This document shows, in pieces, positions 6,418 to 6,661 of a stretch of DNA of 6,661 bases. Within the stretch, counting starts at the first letter, position 1; each line of letters opens with the position of its first letter. A program made the translations under genes and the position numbers. Below the pieces are notes generated by a model. That model did not search any database. It was not told the DNA's origin and was given only the letters and a program-made list of their open reading frames with translations. The stretch spans positions 1-6,661 of the forward strand of contig CAMNBW010000087.1 of NCBI GenBank assembly GCA_946533525.1, in the 5' to 3' direction. The DNA comes from an uncultured Lachnospiraceae bacterium (GTDB lineage: Bacteria; Bacillota; Clostridia; Lachnospirales; Lachnospiraceae).

Positions 6418-6661
6418 ATGAAAAAAAAGATTGTTTCAATGTTGGTTGCATTTACGGTGGTAAGCGCACTCATGACGGGATGCGGCGGTACAGCCGCGGC
6501 AAATGGCGCGGCAGCTCCGGAGGCGGAAGCTGCTGGGGAAGAGGATGGCTATTACGGACCCGAGGATTTCGTACAGGAGCAGTCAGGGAAGACTGAATTT
6601 ACGGACTACGAGGATGTTATCGCAAACCTTAAGGACGGACAGGGATATGCCTATATCCAGG
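6418..6661 (+). CDS. N-terminal part of a putative lipoprotein (3' end outside window)
   Basis: 81 residues are visible and the frame is still open at the window edge. GGGAGGAG at 6405-6412, 5 bases before the ATG, supports the start. The N-terminus is a type II signal peptide: K2-K-K, a hydrophobic stretch, then L-M-T-G-C22, a lipobox whose Cys would be lipidated after signal peptidase II cleavage and hold the protein on the outer face of the cytoplasmic membrane. Residues 23-48 are an Ala/Gly/Glu-rich flexible linker. The folded part starts near residue 55 with F-T-D-Y-E-D-V and G-Q-G-Y-A-Y-I. Function is unknown. It begins 52 bases after the large lipase-like gene with no clear terminator between, so it may be read from the same transcript. 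It could be of the same broad class as the truncated protein at the start of the window, but the visible parts do not overlap, so this cannot be tested here. Confidence 0.88.
   Translation, partial: MKKKIVSMLVAFTVVSALMTGCGGTAAANGAAAPEAEAAGEEDGYYGPEDFVQEQSGKTEFTDYEDVIANLKDGQGYAYIQ

Overview
The window suggests a member of the Clostridia, most likely Lachnospiraceae. Base composition is near 50% G+C, starts have AGGAG/GGAGG-type ribosome binding sites, and the two flanking exported proteins have the acidic, Tyr/Asp/Gly-rich style I associate with gut and rumen Lachnospiraceae lipoproteins. This assignment comes from family style only; no rRNA or other marker gene is present.

Layout: six genes, all on the + strand, with gaps of 65, 14, 21, 37 and 52 bases and no convincing intrinsic terminator between them. 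They could be one operon. (1) 1-972 is the 3' part of a probable extracytoplasmic (lipo)protein. (2) 1038-1391 is a 117-residue, Gln/Met/Glu-rich, all-helical protein. (3) 1406-2245 looks like a tandem GNAT-fold protein with a degenerate acetyl-CoA loop. (4) 2267-3289 is a second tandem GNAT protein whose first half has an intact R-R-K-G-I-G loop. (5) 3327-6365 is a 1012-residue multidomain protein with a charged helical N-terminus, a coiled coil, a class-3-lipase-like alpha/beta hydrolase core (G-H-S-R-G, then D-P-V-P, then His), and a C-terminal region resembling a degenerate kinase fold. (6) 6418-6661 is the 5' end of a lipoprotein gene (lipobox Cys22), cut by the window edge.

The most interesting content is the four-gene core 1038-6365: a small helical protein, two paired acetyltransferase-like proteins and a large lipase/pseudokinase-like protein. 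The large protein has an ungapped internal helical repeat (residues 117-153 and 697-733) bracketing its coiled coil and hydrolase core. This layout resembles an enzyme or effector with dedicated small and modifying partners, but no secretion apparatus or immunity gene is visible here, so any toxin or effector role is inference. No RNA genes, mobile elements, CRISPR arrays or long DNA repeats were seen. There is no gene-free stretch longer than 65 bases.
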